From NCBI GenBank assembly GCA_002315555.1, contig DCHF01000055.1, positions 145,734-209,733 of the forward strand: DNA of 64,000 nucleotides, read 5' to 3'. This document shows, one piece after another, positions 36,280 through 44,883 of this stretch (positions are counted from its first letter, which is position 1; every line of letters starts with the position of its first letter). Position numbers and translations under genes: made by a program. This stretch comes from Lachnospiraceae bacterium UBA1759. GTDB taxonomy: Bacteria; Bacillota; Clostridia; Lachnospirales; Lachnospiraceae. The notes under the pieces were generated by a model. That model worked only from the letters and a program-made list of their open reading frames with translations. It was not told the DNA's origin and ran no database searches.

Positions 36280-37077
36280 TCAATTCAGACTTTCCAACCG
36301 TTTCCGTGCGGCTTCGGCATAACGGGTCTTTCCGCCGTGCTCCGCGAGGAGATTTAACGATTCCTTCTCGGAATTTACAGCGCCGCGATTCTTATCATTC
36401 AGTGCGAAAACATTCAAAAGCTCCAGACGACGCATCTCGTATTCGGTCTTCTCAAATGCCTTTTTGAGAGCAGCGGTATCGATGACCTCGCCCTTCATAA
36501 CTGCAAGAAGCGCGGAATACAGATTGTGATTTGCCCGAAGATGCGCGGTCAGATCCTTTTTCGGTGTCTGAATGGTGAGGCGGTCCAATAGAGCCAGATG
36601 TTTTTCCGCATTTTCAAAGTCCGAAAGACCGAGCTCACTGCGGATCAGCGAGGAATAGTAGGTGCCCATCAGGGCATCGTCGTTTTTGCGGTCGTCGGAA
36701 GGACGGCGGAGGGCGTCGAGCGCGGCGGTGAAATCACCGAGGGCGTCGTAACCATCGGCCAGGTAGAAGCCGGCAATAATACGATCACGGCTCTTTTCCG
36801 GGACCCGGTCCGGGACGGACTTGTATTTGTCAATGAAGGCCTGCGGGTCCAGCTCCATATGAAGAAGACCCAGTGCGCGGGTGGTCTCCGAAGTGGCGAC
36901 AAGATTTGCGACAAGACGGCCGGTCAGATAGCCGATGGCAAGAAGGAAGGCCGAAGCCAGAATCGGGATATACACCTCCAGTTCCCGATCGCGGATCCAG
37001 ACCAGAACGCAAAGGATCACGGAAAATACGATGATTGCAATCATGGCAGCGCGGCTTTTTTTGAAACCGAGATACAT
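36280..37077 (-). CDS. Membrane-anchored helical-repeat protein, unknown function
   Basis: Not recognised as a named family. It is 265 residues from the ATG at 37077, preceded by GGAGGTG. Two membrane helices lie in the first 60 residues, separated by a short charged loop (WIRDRELEV), followed by a soluble helical region resembling tetratricopeptide repeats (GFYLADGYDALGDFTAALDAL, SDFENAEKHLALLDRL). Such proteins usually scaffold other proteins at the membrane. It is divergent from the MBL hydrolase gene with 252 bases between. Confidence 0.7.
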   Translation of the reverse strand: MYLGFKKSRAAMIAIIVFSVILCVLVWIRDRELEVYIPILASAFLLAIGYLTGRLVANLVATSETTRALGLLHMELDPQAFIDKYKSVPDRVPEKSRDRIIAGFYLADGYDALGDFTAALDALRRPSDDRKNDDALMGTYYSSLIRSELGLSDFENAEKHLALLDRLTIQTPKKDLTAHLRANHNLYSALLAVMKGEVIDTAALKKAFEKTEYEMRRLELLNVFALNDKNRGAVNSEKESLNLLAEHGGKTRYAEAARKRLESLN

Positions 37078-37234
37078 AAAAACACCTCCGAGATTGATGA
37101 GATCTGTACACATTATAAACTCGTTTTTGAAGCGGTTTCAAGTCCGAATTCCGGAATCGGACCGCTTTCTCGATTTTTCGATGAAATGCTGAACGAAAAC
37201 TGAAAAAAATATGGAAAAAATCGATTTTCCCTAT

Positions 37235-37262
37235 TTGCATTTTAAAAAAGCGTGTATATAAT
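37235..37262 (+). promoter_or_regulatory. Promoter of the MBL hydrolase gene
   Basis: TTGCAT, 16 bases, TATAAT. About 60 bases of leader before the ATG. Confidence 0.7.
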
Positions 37263-37329
37263 GTGAGATATACACAACAAATGATGATTAAATCATACTA
37301 CTTTAGTAGGAAATACACAAAGGGGGCAT

Positions 37330-38160
37330 ATGATCCGTATCACCGCATTAATGGACAATCGAGCATCGGAAAACAAAATGCTGATCAATGAGCATGGCCT
37401 TTCCTATCTTCTGGAGGGGGAAAACGGGCGCTATCTGTTTGACTGCGGCGGCTCGGAGCATACGATCCAAAACGCGCACCGCCTGGGCCTTTCCCTAAAG
37501 GATCTGGACGGAGTGATCCTGAGCCACAGCCACTACGATCACGCTGCCGGATACCGCGATCTCATCGAGGCGGGACTCGGAAGCCGCGTGCTTTATACCG
37601 GCCCCTGTTTCTTTGAAAAGAAATTTGCGTTTGACGGTGTCCGTTATACGGATCTTTCCGCCGGATTCGATGAAGCGTTCCTTTCGGAATACGGAATCGA
37701 GCGAAGAGAGACCATCGGCATTAAAGAGATTGCGACGGGACTTTATGTTGTCAGCGGGTTTCCCCGGATCCATGAGTTCGAAACGATCCCCAAACGTTTT
37801 GTGAAACAGACGGCGGAGGGCTTCGTCACGGATGACTTTACGGATGAGCAGTGTCTCGTTCTGGAGCGTGACGGCCGCCTGATCATACTGGTGGGATGCT
37901 CGCATCCCGGTATTTTAAACATGGTCTGTGAGGTCCACAGGATTCTCGGAAAACCGGTGGCAGCCGTTTACGGCGGCACACATCTTGTGGAAGCGGATCA
38001 TGAACGCGTGGAAAAGACGCTGGAGATTCTCCGTTCGATGGGAATGGAGACCTGCGGATTTTCTCATTGCTCCGGTGACAGTGCGGAGGAGATCGCCTGC
38101 GGTCATAAAGAGATCGCGACCTGCCATCTGGCAGCCGGCGACAGCATCTTCTTAAACTGA
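37330..38160 (+). CDS. MBL-fold metallo-hydrolase
   Basis: Metallo-beta-lactamase fold hydrolase, 276 residues, cytoplasmic. The metal motif HSHYDHAAG is at about residues 66-74. Further ligands are probably in GCSHPG and in FSHCSGDS near the C-terminus. It resembles the group named after the methanopterin-related aminobenzene-phosphate synthase, most of which are uncharacterised phospho- or cyclic ester hydrolases. Start follows AAAGGGGG. It is 65 bases upstream of the gntP-like gene on the same strand, so it may take part in sugar-acid metabolism. Confidence 0.85.
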   Translation: MIRITALMDNRASENKMLINEHGLSYLLEGENGRYLFDCGGSEHTIQNAHRLGLSLKDLDGVILSHSHYDHAAGYRDLIEAGLGSRVLYTGPCFFEKKFAFDGVRYTDLSAGFDEAFLSEYGIERRETIGIKEIATGLYVVSGFPRIHEFETIPKRFVKQTAEGFVTDDFTDEQCLVLERDGRLIILVGCSHPGILNMVCEVHRILGKPVAAVYGGTHLVEADHERVEKTLEILRSMGMETCGFSHCSGDSAEEIACGHKEIATCHLAAGDSIFLN

Positions 38161-38225
38161 GCCGTTAAAATTGTTCTTATGGCCAGAAAGTGCCAGAGAA
38201 ATAAAAGAAAAGGAGGCATAGAATT

Positions 38226-39581
38226 ATGCAAACTGTATTACTGTTTTCGCTTATCATTTTATCGGTAGTCGTAATGGTTATCGCGATCTCCAAGTGGAAA
38301 CTTCATCCCTTCATCGTCATGACGCTCATCGCGCTGGCAGTAGGTCTGATCTGGGGTATCATTTATCCGGAATCCGAGATCACTCCGGCAAAGGTCGTTG
38401 ACACCGTCAAGAGCGGCTTCGGCAGCATCATGACCAGCATTGGTATCGTTATTCTTTGCGGTACCATCATCGGTACGATCCTTGAGAAGACCGGTGCGGC
38501 TTTAACGATGGCAAACTCTATCTTAAAGCTTGTCGGCAAAAAGAACAGCGTTGTGGCCATCGGTGCCATGGGCTATGTAACCGGTATCCCGGTATTCTGT
38601 GATTCCGGTTTCGTCGTTCTTTCTCCCATCAGCCGTGCACTTGCAGCACAGTCCAACATCTCTCTTGCAGTTATGGCAACTGCACTTTCCGGTGGTCTGT
38701 ACGCAACGCACTGCCTCGTTCCGCCGACCCCGGGCCCGATCGCTATGGCAGGTACCCTGGAAGCGGACCTCGGTCTTACGATCCTGGTAGGCCTTCTGGT
38801 CTCCATTCCGGCAGTCATCGTTTCCATCATTTATGCGAAGCTGGTTGCCAGCAAGATCGATATCCCGGCAAACTCCGAGTATACTCTGGATGAGCTGAAG
38901 GAAAAGTACGGCAAGCTTCCGGGCGCTGTTCATTCCTTCTCCCCGATCATCCTTCCGATCATCCTGATCGCACTTTCTTCAGTTGCTTCCTTCCCGAGCT
39001 ATCCGTTCGGCCAGGGCTTCATCCTGAAGTTCCTCAACTTCATCGGTAATCCGGTAGTAGCACTGCTTCTTGGCGTATTCCTGGCTATGACCCTGATCCC
39101 GAAGTCTGAGAAGAAGAACACCCTTGAGTGGGTAACCAAGGGCGTTGTTGATTCAGCAGGTATCCTTGCGATCACCGGTGCGGGCGGATCCTTCGGTGCG
39201 ATCCTGAAGCTCCTTCCCATCGCAGATTCCGTTGGCGGTCTTGTTAATACCGGTATCGGTATTCTGATCCCGTTCATTATTGCTATGATCCTGAAGCTCG
39301 CCATGGGCGCTTCTACCGTTGCGATGATCACCACCGCCGGCATGATGGCTCCTCTGATGGCAAGCATGGGCTTCACCTCTCCGCTCGGAAAGGTTCTCGT
39401 TGTTCTTGCAATCGGTGCAGGTTCAATGGTTGCTTCTCATGCAAATGACTCTTACTTCTGGGTCGTTTCTCAGTTCTCCGACATGAAGACCGAGGAAGCT
39501 TACAAGTGCCAGACCGGTATGACGGCAGTTATGGGTATTTCCATCATCATCCTGCTGTTCATCATTTCTCTGTTTATTTAA
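38226..39581 (+). CDS. GntP family gluconate/glycerate permease
   Basis: Membrane symporter for gluconate or a related hydroxy acid, 451 residues, about 12 to 14 helices. Family patches: GFGSIMTSIGIVILCGTIIG at about 61-80, GIPVFCDSGFVVLSP at 120-134, LVPPTPGP, and SHANDSYFWVVSQFS near the end. It starts after AAAAGGAGG. It is followed by a terminator and then a glycerate kinase gene, which makes D-glycerate a plausible cargo besides gluconate. Confidence 0.93.
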   Translation: MQTVLLFSLIILSVVVMVIAISKWKLHPFIVMTLIALAVGLIWGIIYPESEITPAKVVDTVKSGFGSIMTSIGIVILCGTIIGTILEKTGAALTMANSILKLVGKKNSVVAIGAMGYVTGIPVFCDSGFVVLSPISRALAAQSNISLAVMATALSGGLYATHCLVPPTPGPIAMAGTLEADLGLTILVGLLVSIPAVIVSIIYAKLVASKIDIPANSEYTLDELKEKYGKLPGAVHSFSPIILPIILIALSSVASFPSYPFGQGFILKFLNFIGNPVVALLLGVFLAMTLIPKSEKKNTLEWVTKGVVDSAGILAITGAGGSFGAILKLLPIADSVGGLVNTGIGILIPFIIAMILKLAMGASTVAMITTAGMMAPLMASMGFTSPLGKVLVVLAIGAGSMVASHANDSYFWVVSQFSDMKTEEAYKCQTGMTAVMGISIIILLFIISLFI

Positions 39582-39610
39582 GATCCAAAAGCTTATCTGA
39601 AGTGAGATCA

Positions 39611-39644
39611 GACGGCTGCCATTTCGGTGGCAGCCGTCTTTTTA
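39611..39644 (+). terminator. Terminator after the GntP gene
   Basis: GACGGCTGCCA and its reverse complement with a 6-base loop, then five Ts. Confidence 0.88.
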
Positions 39645-39689
39645 GTTTGAATATGACCGGTATATACCGTTTTGAATAGGAGATAAAAA

Positions 39690-40919
39690 ATGACAATTCG
39701 CGAAGAAGCAAAACTGATCATGGACGCGGCGCTGAAGGCGGCGCTTCCGGATACGGCAGTGGAAAAGGCGCTGATCGATCTTCCCGAGGTTTCGGGGAAG
39801 CTGATCCTGGTGGCGGCCGGCAAGGCAGCCTGGCAGATGGCATATGCCGCGGAAAAGAAGCTGGGCGACCGGATCGACGGCGGTATCGTGATCACCAAGC
39901 ATGATCATTCGATGGGTCCCATCGGTAATCTCAAGATCCGTGAAGCCGGTCATCCGGTGCCGGATATGGATTCCTACACGTCCACGCAGGAAGCCATCGA
40001 ACTCGTCGAGGATCTGACGGAAAAGGACCTGGTCCTGTTCCTGCTTTCCGGCGGCGGTTCCGCACTCTTTGAAAAGCCGCTGATCCCGCCGGAGGAAATG
40101 GACGATATTACACATCAGCTTCTGGCAAGCGGCGCGGACATCGTGGAAATGAACACGCTGAGAAAACGCCTGTCTGCCGTTAAGGGCGGTCGTTTTGCGG
40201 AACTCTGCGCACCGGCAAAGGTGTTTTCCGTGGTGCTTTCCGACATCCTCGGCGATCCGCTTGACATGATCGCATCCGGCCCCGCATATCCGGACAGCTC
40301 AACGAGATCGCAGGCAAAGGCCATTGTCGAAAAGTACGGACTTCGTCTTTCCGAACAGGCGCTGAGCCTTCTGGAGATCGAGACTCCGAAGGATCTTGGC
40401 AACGTGCAGTCCATGATCACCGGCTCTGTACGTCAGCTGTGTAAAGCTGCGGCGGAGACCTGTGAGACACTGGGCTACACCCCGATCGTTCTCACCGCAA
40501 ATCTTGCGTGTGAGGCGCGCGAGGCGGGCAGCTTCCTCGGTGCGATCGCGCAGTTCCATGCACAGGACGGAAAGCCGCTCGCATACATCGCCGGCGGTGA
40601 GACAGTCGTGCATCTGACCGGCCACGGAAAGGGCGGCAGAAATCAGGAAATCGCGCTTGCGGGCGCAAAGGCCATCGACGGTCTTGAAAATGCCCTGATC
40701 TTCTCCCTGGGTTCGGACGGTACCGACGGCCCCACAGACGCCGCAGGCGGAATCTGCGACGGACAGACGGCAGGAGTGCTTCGTGAGATGGGTATTTCCA
40801 TCGATGAAGTCATGAAGGATAATGACGCCTATAATGCGCTTCGTCAGTGCAACGGTCTGATCTTTACCGGCCCCACGGGCACGAACGTAAACGATCTGTC
40901 CGTCCTTTTGATCAAGTAA
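39690..40919 (+). CDS. Glycerate 2-kinase (GckA/MOFRL family)
   Basis: Phosphorylates D-glycerate, feeding lower glycolysis. It is 409 residues. The N-terminal domain has LVAAGKAAWQMA at about 35-46 and LLSGGGSALFE at 117-127. RKRLSAVKGGRFA at about 157-169 holds conserved Lys and Arg. The C-terminal MOFRL domain ends in DGTDGPTDAAGG. Start follows AATAGGAG. It is followed 32 bases later by an MFS transporter gene on the same strand, so the two probably form an operon for a hydroxy acid. Confidence 0.92.
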   Translation: MTIREEAKLIMDAALKAALPDTAVEKALIDLPEVSGKLILVAAGKAAWQMAYAAEKKLGDRIDGGIVITKHDHSMGPIGNLKIREAGHPVPDMDSYTSTQEAIELVEDLTEKDLVLFLLSGGGSALFEKPLIPPEEMDDITHQLLASGADIVEMNTLRKRLSAVKGGRFAELCAPAKVFSVVLSDILGDPLDMIASGPAYPDSSTRSQAKAIVEKYGLRLSEQALSLLEIETPKDLGNVQSMITGSVRQLCKAAAETCETLGYTPIVLTANLACEAREAGSFLGAIAQFHAQDGKPLAYIAGGETVVHLTGHGKGGRNQEIALAGAKAIDGLENALIFSLGSDGTDGPTDAAGGICDGQTAGVLREMGISIDEVMKDNDAYNALRQCNGLIFTGPTGTNVNDLSVLLIK

Positions 40920-40951
40920 TCACATTGGGACACCAAACAGGAGTAGTGACT

Positions 40952-42169
40952 ATGACGGACAGAAAGAATCCCGCATTACGGCCGTACCTCGCGCTTGCGG
41001 GCGCGTGTCTGTACCAGTTCGCGGCGCTCGGAACTTTCATTAACAGCCATGGCGTTTACCTGGCAAAGATCCGTGAGACCACGGACCTTTCCATGACAGC
41101 GATCGCTTCGACGACGACCGTACGGAGCATCGCCGGCGCGCTTCTGGCATCGTTTCTCACGATGCTTTTCTACAAAAAGAATCAATGCCTGGTCATGTTC
41201 CTTTCGATCCTGTCCGTTGTGATCAGTTATCTTCTGATGATCGTGACCACGGACAATGTGCTGTGGTATCTGGTACCGGTGCTTTCCGCGCCGGTCAACT
41301 CGATCCTGATCCTGGCAGTCCCGCATATTATGCTGCAGTGGTTCCCGAAGAAGTCCGGAACCGCGGCCGGCATCGCGATGGCCTTCAGCGGCCTGGGCGG
41401 TGCGGTCTGCAACCCGGTCGCGGCGGCACTCTGCGAGCGTGTGGGGTGGAAGTGGACCATCGTGATCATGGCGGCATTTTCCCTGATTCTGGCTTCCATC
41501 GGTCTGTATCTGATGTTCATTCTCAAGGGAAAGCCGGAAGAGGCGGAAACGGTTGAAAATAGTGCGAAGGGTGCCGCTTCGGAAGGCGTTCATGCACCGG
41601 TCGCGTTGTGCTTCGTGCTCTGCGCACTGGCGCTTCTGATCCCCACGGCATCGGCCATGGTGACCAATATCAGCATGCACCTGTATGAGCTTGGCTTCTC
41701 GCTGGCGCTCGGCGCCTCCGTTACGTCGGCAGTCATGATCGGCAATATCAGCGGTAAAGTCATTTTCGGCTGGGTCAGCGACCGGATCGGTATCTGGAAG
41801 TCCGTGATGATCATCGGTCTTCTGGTGGGCTTCGGTGCACTTGTCTTCGGGCTCAATAAAAGCTCGATCGGTCTGATGTATCTGGGTGGCCTGTGCTTCG
41901 GTGCCTGCTATTTCTGCGGGACCATCGGCATCGCGAAGTGCAGCCTGGCGGCCTACGGCACGGAGTTCACAAAGAAATACTCCGGTATTCATGCCGGAAT
42001 CAACAGCGCGATCTCCGCAGCGATGACCTTCATCTGCGGTCTGGTATTTGACCGGGTGGGAAGCTTCACACCGATCTTTTTATTCAATGCCGGTGCCTGC
42101 GCGGTAGCGTTCGCGGCTGCGTTTGCAATGGTGATCCTCAGCAGGCCGAAAACCAAGTTTTGCCCATGA
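40952..42169 (+). CDS. MFS transporter
   Basis: Major facilitator membrane transporter, 405 residues from the ATG at 40952 (CAGGAG upstream; the ORF to 40847 overlaps the kinase gene and is not supported). About 12 helices, with a charged central loop near residues 190-210 (GKPEEAETVEN). The inter-helix motif VSDRIGIWK after helix 8 is the MFS loop signature. The overall look is of the oxalate/formate antiporter or monocarboxylate group, in keeping with the adjoining glycerate kinase. Substrate not known. Confidence 0.87.
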   Translation: MTDRKNPALRPYLALAGACLYQFAALGTFINSHGVYLAKIRETTDLSMTAIASTTTVRSIAGALLASFLTMLFYKKNQCLVMFLSILSVVISYLLMIVTTDNVLWYLVPVLSAPVNSILILAVPHIMLQWFPKKSGTAAGIAMAFSGLGGAVCNPVAAALCERVGWKWTIVIMAAFSLILASIGLYLMFILKGKPEEAETVENSAKGAASEGVHAPVALCFVLCALALLIPTASAMVTNISMHLYELGFSLALGASVTSAVMIGNISGKVIFGWVSDRIGIWKSVMIIGLLVGFGALVFGLNKSSIGLMYLGGLCFGACYFCGTIGIAKCSLAAYGTEFTKKYSGIHAGINSAISAAMTFICGLVFDRVGSFTPIFLFNAGACAVAFAAAFAMVILSRPKTKFCP

Positions 42170-42207
42170 AAAAGTCCCCTCCCTGGAAAAGGAGGGGACT
42201 TTTTTTA
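42169..42207 (+). terminator. Terminator after the MFS gene
   Basis: AAAAAGTCCCCTCC pairs with GGAGGGGACTTTTT around an 8-base loop and is followed by more Ts. A-run on the left also suits the convergent gene. Confidence 0.9.
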
Positions 42208-42262
42208 TTTCAGCGATCATTATTACTGATTTTCAGCAGCTTCAGAAACTCACTGTTCTTTC

Positions 42263-43651
42263 TCAGTTAAACACACCGATCGAGCTGTACGCTTCGCCTT
42301 CTGCTGTGGTGTACTGCAGGCTGAGTGTGCTGAACCAGTCCGTCACCGCGTTCTGCTCCAGATCGGAACGGGAAATCAGGGCTTTGTAGGTATCGCCGTA
42401 GCCGGCAAAGTAGACGATGTGTGTGCCGACGTAGCTGCCGTTGTTATCGACGATGACCGTATCGCCAACCTCATGCTCCTCGTTGAAGAGCCAGTCATTA
42501 ATGCCCGTGATCATCTGGCCGTTATAGATTTCTGTATAGAGACCGCCGGTCGTGTTGGAACCGCTGTCATCGGTATAGGCGTTGGCAAGCTCTGCGAAGC
42601 TATCTTCCGTGCATTCGCCGGCTTTCCATTCCTCATAGATCTCTTCCGCGCGGGCATGTGCGGCTTCGATCGCTTCATCGGTGATGGTGCCGGTTTCATC
42701 AGCTTCGGCCTTGATCAGAATGTGACGCATGGAGGTGACCCGGTAGTTATTTTCGTCCGCATCGTAGCCGAGCTCGATGTAGTGCTCGTTGATCTCTTCT
42801 TCAGTAAAGGAAAGGTTATCGACAAAGACGTTGTAGACTTTATTTGCGATGGCCTCATTCTCCAGGAACCGGCGGTAAAGTTCGGTCGTGACCTCGGAAC
42901 CGTAGCAGGCTTCCAGGTAATCGTTTACGGTATCGAACTTGTAACGTTCAGCGAGTACGCTGAGATCGTCGATGCGGCTTTCGATCTCTTCGCGGTCGGC
43001 ATCGTCCAGAGTAACGCCGATCTCATCGGCATACTCCACAAGCTCCTGCACCTGGGCGATCTGTTCCACCGCGGATTCCAGGAAGTATCCGTACCAGGTT
43101 CCGTCCGAGGAATAGTCGCAGGACTGGCTCTTCAGACCGGTGATTCCGGAGGAGGTGTCCAGACCGTAGTAGGAGGCATATTCGCCGTAATAGTTCGTAA
43201 ATTCGTTGTAGACCTTGACAAAGTACATGTTGCAGGACTCGAGCGAATAGGCGGTATCATTGACGGTCAGGGCGATCTCGCGCGCGGTCAGGTTGTCAAA
43301 GTCGCGGCGGACATGGACGGAAAGGGTCGCTGTGACGCCGTTACACTCCGCCTGAATGCGGGTCTTTCCGGTCTTTTTGGTGATCAGGGTGCACTCGTTT
43401 CCGTTAATGTTCTCGAGCTTGACGATGCCGGAATCCTCACTGGACCAGGTGACCTCGCCCTTGAAATCCTCCGGGCCGATGACGACGGTCACGCCCGTCT
43501 GTTCCTGTCCGTTCAAAATGTCCAGGCTTTTCACGGCTTCACCGTCCACAGTGATCGTCAGACTGTCCGGCGCCTTTTTCCTGCAGCCGGCGAGAAGACC
43601 GAGGGCAAGAAGCATCATAACAAAGGTTAATGTGATCAGTTTCTTTTTCAT
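42263..43651 (-). CDS. PpiC/PrsA-like foldase lipoprotein with Ig-like domain
   Basis: Surface-anchored peptidyl-prolyl isomerase that helps exported proteins fold. It is 462 residues from the ATG at 43651 (GGAGG 5 bases upstream). Lipobox LAGC with Cys22; residues 30-115 look like a bacterial Ig-like (Big_2) domain (VTWSSEDSGIVKL), then a long helical chaperone region. A PpiC rotamase domain is at about 310-410 (RHILIKAEADE, then FAELANAYTDDSGSNTTGG). A terminator precedes it, so it depends on readthrough or an unseen promoter. The Ig domain is unusual for PrsA. Confidence 0.85.
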   Translation of the reverse strand: MKKKLITLTFVMMLLALGLLAGCRKKAPDSLTITVDGEAVKSLDILNGQEQTGVTVVIGPEDFKGEVTWSSEDSGIVKLENINGNECTLITKKTGKTRIQAECNGVTATLSVHVRRDFDNLTAREIALTVNDTAYSLESCNMYFVKVYNEFTNYYGEYASYYGLDTSSGITGLKSQSCDYSSDGTWYGYFLESAVEQIAQVQELVEYADEIGVTLDDADREEIESRIDDLSVLAERYKFDTVNDYLEACYGSEVTTELYRRFLENEAIANKVYNVFVDNLSFTEEEINEHYIELGYDADENNYRVTSMRHILIKAEADETGTITDEAIEAAHARAEEIYEEWKAGECTEDSFAELANAYTDDSGSNTTGGLYTEIYNGQMITGINDWLFNEEHEVGDTVIVDNNGSYVGTHIVYFAGYGDTYKALISRSDLEQNAVTDWFSTLSLQYTTAEGEAYSSIGVFN

Positions 43652-43660
43652 ATAATCCTC

Positions 43661-43699
43661 CAAAAAACGGGAGGCAGGTATGTTTGCCTGCCTCCCGTT
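43661..43699 (-). terminator. Terminator between the lipoprotein and foldase genes
   Basis: On the minus strand AACGGGAGGCAGG pairs with CCTGCCTCCCGTT (13 bp) and runs into six Ts just before the ribosome site of the foldase gene. Confidence 0.85.
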
Positions 43700-43752
43700 A
43701 TTATACAGGGGTTTGTTGAATTTACGCTGAAAAACAGCGGGATCCCGGTGAA

Positions 43753-44883
43753 TTATTCCTCTCCCAGAATGACTTCCTTCAGAGAGATCTTCTTGCCGGA
43801 CCTGCTCTTTTTGATTATAAAGGTGAGGGCGGCGGCTACAACGGCGATTGCGGCTAACGTGACGATGACGATGGCCTTCGTATAGTTCTTTTCCGCTGCG
43901 GGCGTCTGCTTGGCCACTTTGTACATCTGGTTGACCATTACATCGAGGGAGCAGATCTCTTCTGCGTTTTGAACGCCGAAAAGTGCCGAAATTGCGGCAT
44001 TTCCGTCGCAGGACGTATCATAGAGGTAGGAACGGTCTTCGGCCGCTTTTGCCATGTTTTCCGCGGTATCCTCGGGGCTGCCCGCAAACATGGAGAGATA
44101 ACCCTCGATCGACATGTACCCGAATTCCACAGCCTCGTAGCGGTCCATGGCGGCGAGGGCATCGGCATCGGTCTTGAATTTCTTGGTCAGGGCATCGTAG
44201 GTAAGGTTATCGATCTCATACAGTGAAATGAACTGCTCCGTCGTGGTCATGATCTCGATATCGTTTTCCTCGGAATAACGGGACGTCTGGAACAGGATGT
44301 CACCGGAAAGCTTCAGCTTGCAGACCTTTTCGTATACGGCGGTGTACAGCGAACGGTCAAAGAATTTCAGGGAATACGCACCGGAGGAGGTTTCCGCCGC
44401 GGAGTTTGCGTAACGGTACTTCGCGGATGCCAGAAGGCCGTTCACAAACCGCTGATGATCCTTGGTCCGTACGCGGATCCAGGATTCCCTGGCCATGTAG
44501 AAGCCGTGGATGGAGCCGTCCGCGTTGAAGGAGTCGATGAAGATGAGCTTCAGCGGATCCTCCGCGGTCGCATTGTAGGAAAGGATCGCGGGAACATCGG
44601 ACTCTTCGAAATACGCGGCATCCAGGCCATGTGCATCCTCCATGTATTCGATCACACGCTCCGCGTAACCGGCTTTGTCATGGGCGTCAAAGTAGACATA
44701 GGTGGAAAGCTTCTGCGTGCCGGCCAGCTTGCCGATCAGAAGCAGGTTCAATCCCGCGGCATCCTCGGAAAGACCGAGCCGCAGGTATTTCTTTTCACGT
44801 TCGTCGCGCTTGCAGCCGCCGAGCGTCAAAATCAGTACTAAAGAGAGCAGGATGAACGGGAGGATCTTTAAAGTCTTTTTCAT
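43753..44883 (-). CDS. Solute-binding-like lipoprotein with C-terminal membrane helix
   Basis: 376 residues. Lipoprotein signal with lipobox LGGC (Cys24), then a region resembling NMT1/SsuA-type ABC binding proteins (DAAYFEESDVPAILSYN, ARESWIRVRTKDHQRFVNGLL). Past about residue 335 there is a single membrane helix (IVIVTLAAIAVVAAALTFI) and a basic cytoplasmic tail. Double anchoring by lipid and helix is unusual. No ABC permease or ATPase is near. Its start overlaps the end of the GPH transporter gene by 4 bases, so the two are coupled, which suggests that it presents ligand to, or senses for, that transporter. Similarity is weak and function unproven. Confidence 0.65.
   Translation of the reverse strand: MKKTLKILPFILLSLVLILTLGGCKRDEREKKYLRLGLSEDAAGLNLLLIGKLAGTQKLSTYVYFDAHDKAGYAERVIEYMEDAHGLDAAYFEESDVPAILSYNATAEDPLKLIFIDSFNADGSIHGFYMARESWIRVRTKDHQRFVNGLLASAKYRYANSAAETSSGAYSLKFFDRSLYTAVYEKVCKLKLSGDILFQTSRYSEENDIEIMTTTEQFISLYEIDNLTYDALTKKFKTDADALAAMDRYEAVEFGYMSIEGYLSMFAGSPEDTAENMAKAAEDRSYLYDTSCDGNAAISALFGVQNAEEICSLDVMVNQMYKVAKQTPAAEKNYTKAIVIVTLAAIAVVAAALTFIIKKSRSGKKISLKEVILGEE

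Noticed and set aside
42419..43630. 403-residue plus-strand ORF
   Set aside because: Antisense to the foldase lipoprotein gene, which has signal peptide and PpiC domain; the plus ORF shows no recognisable features.
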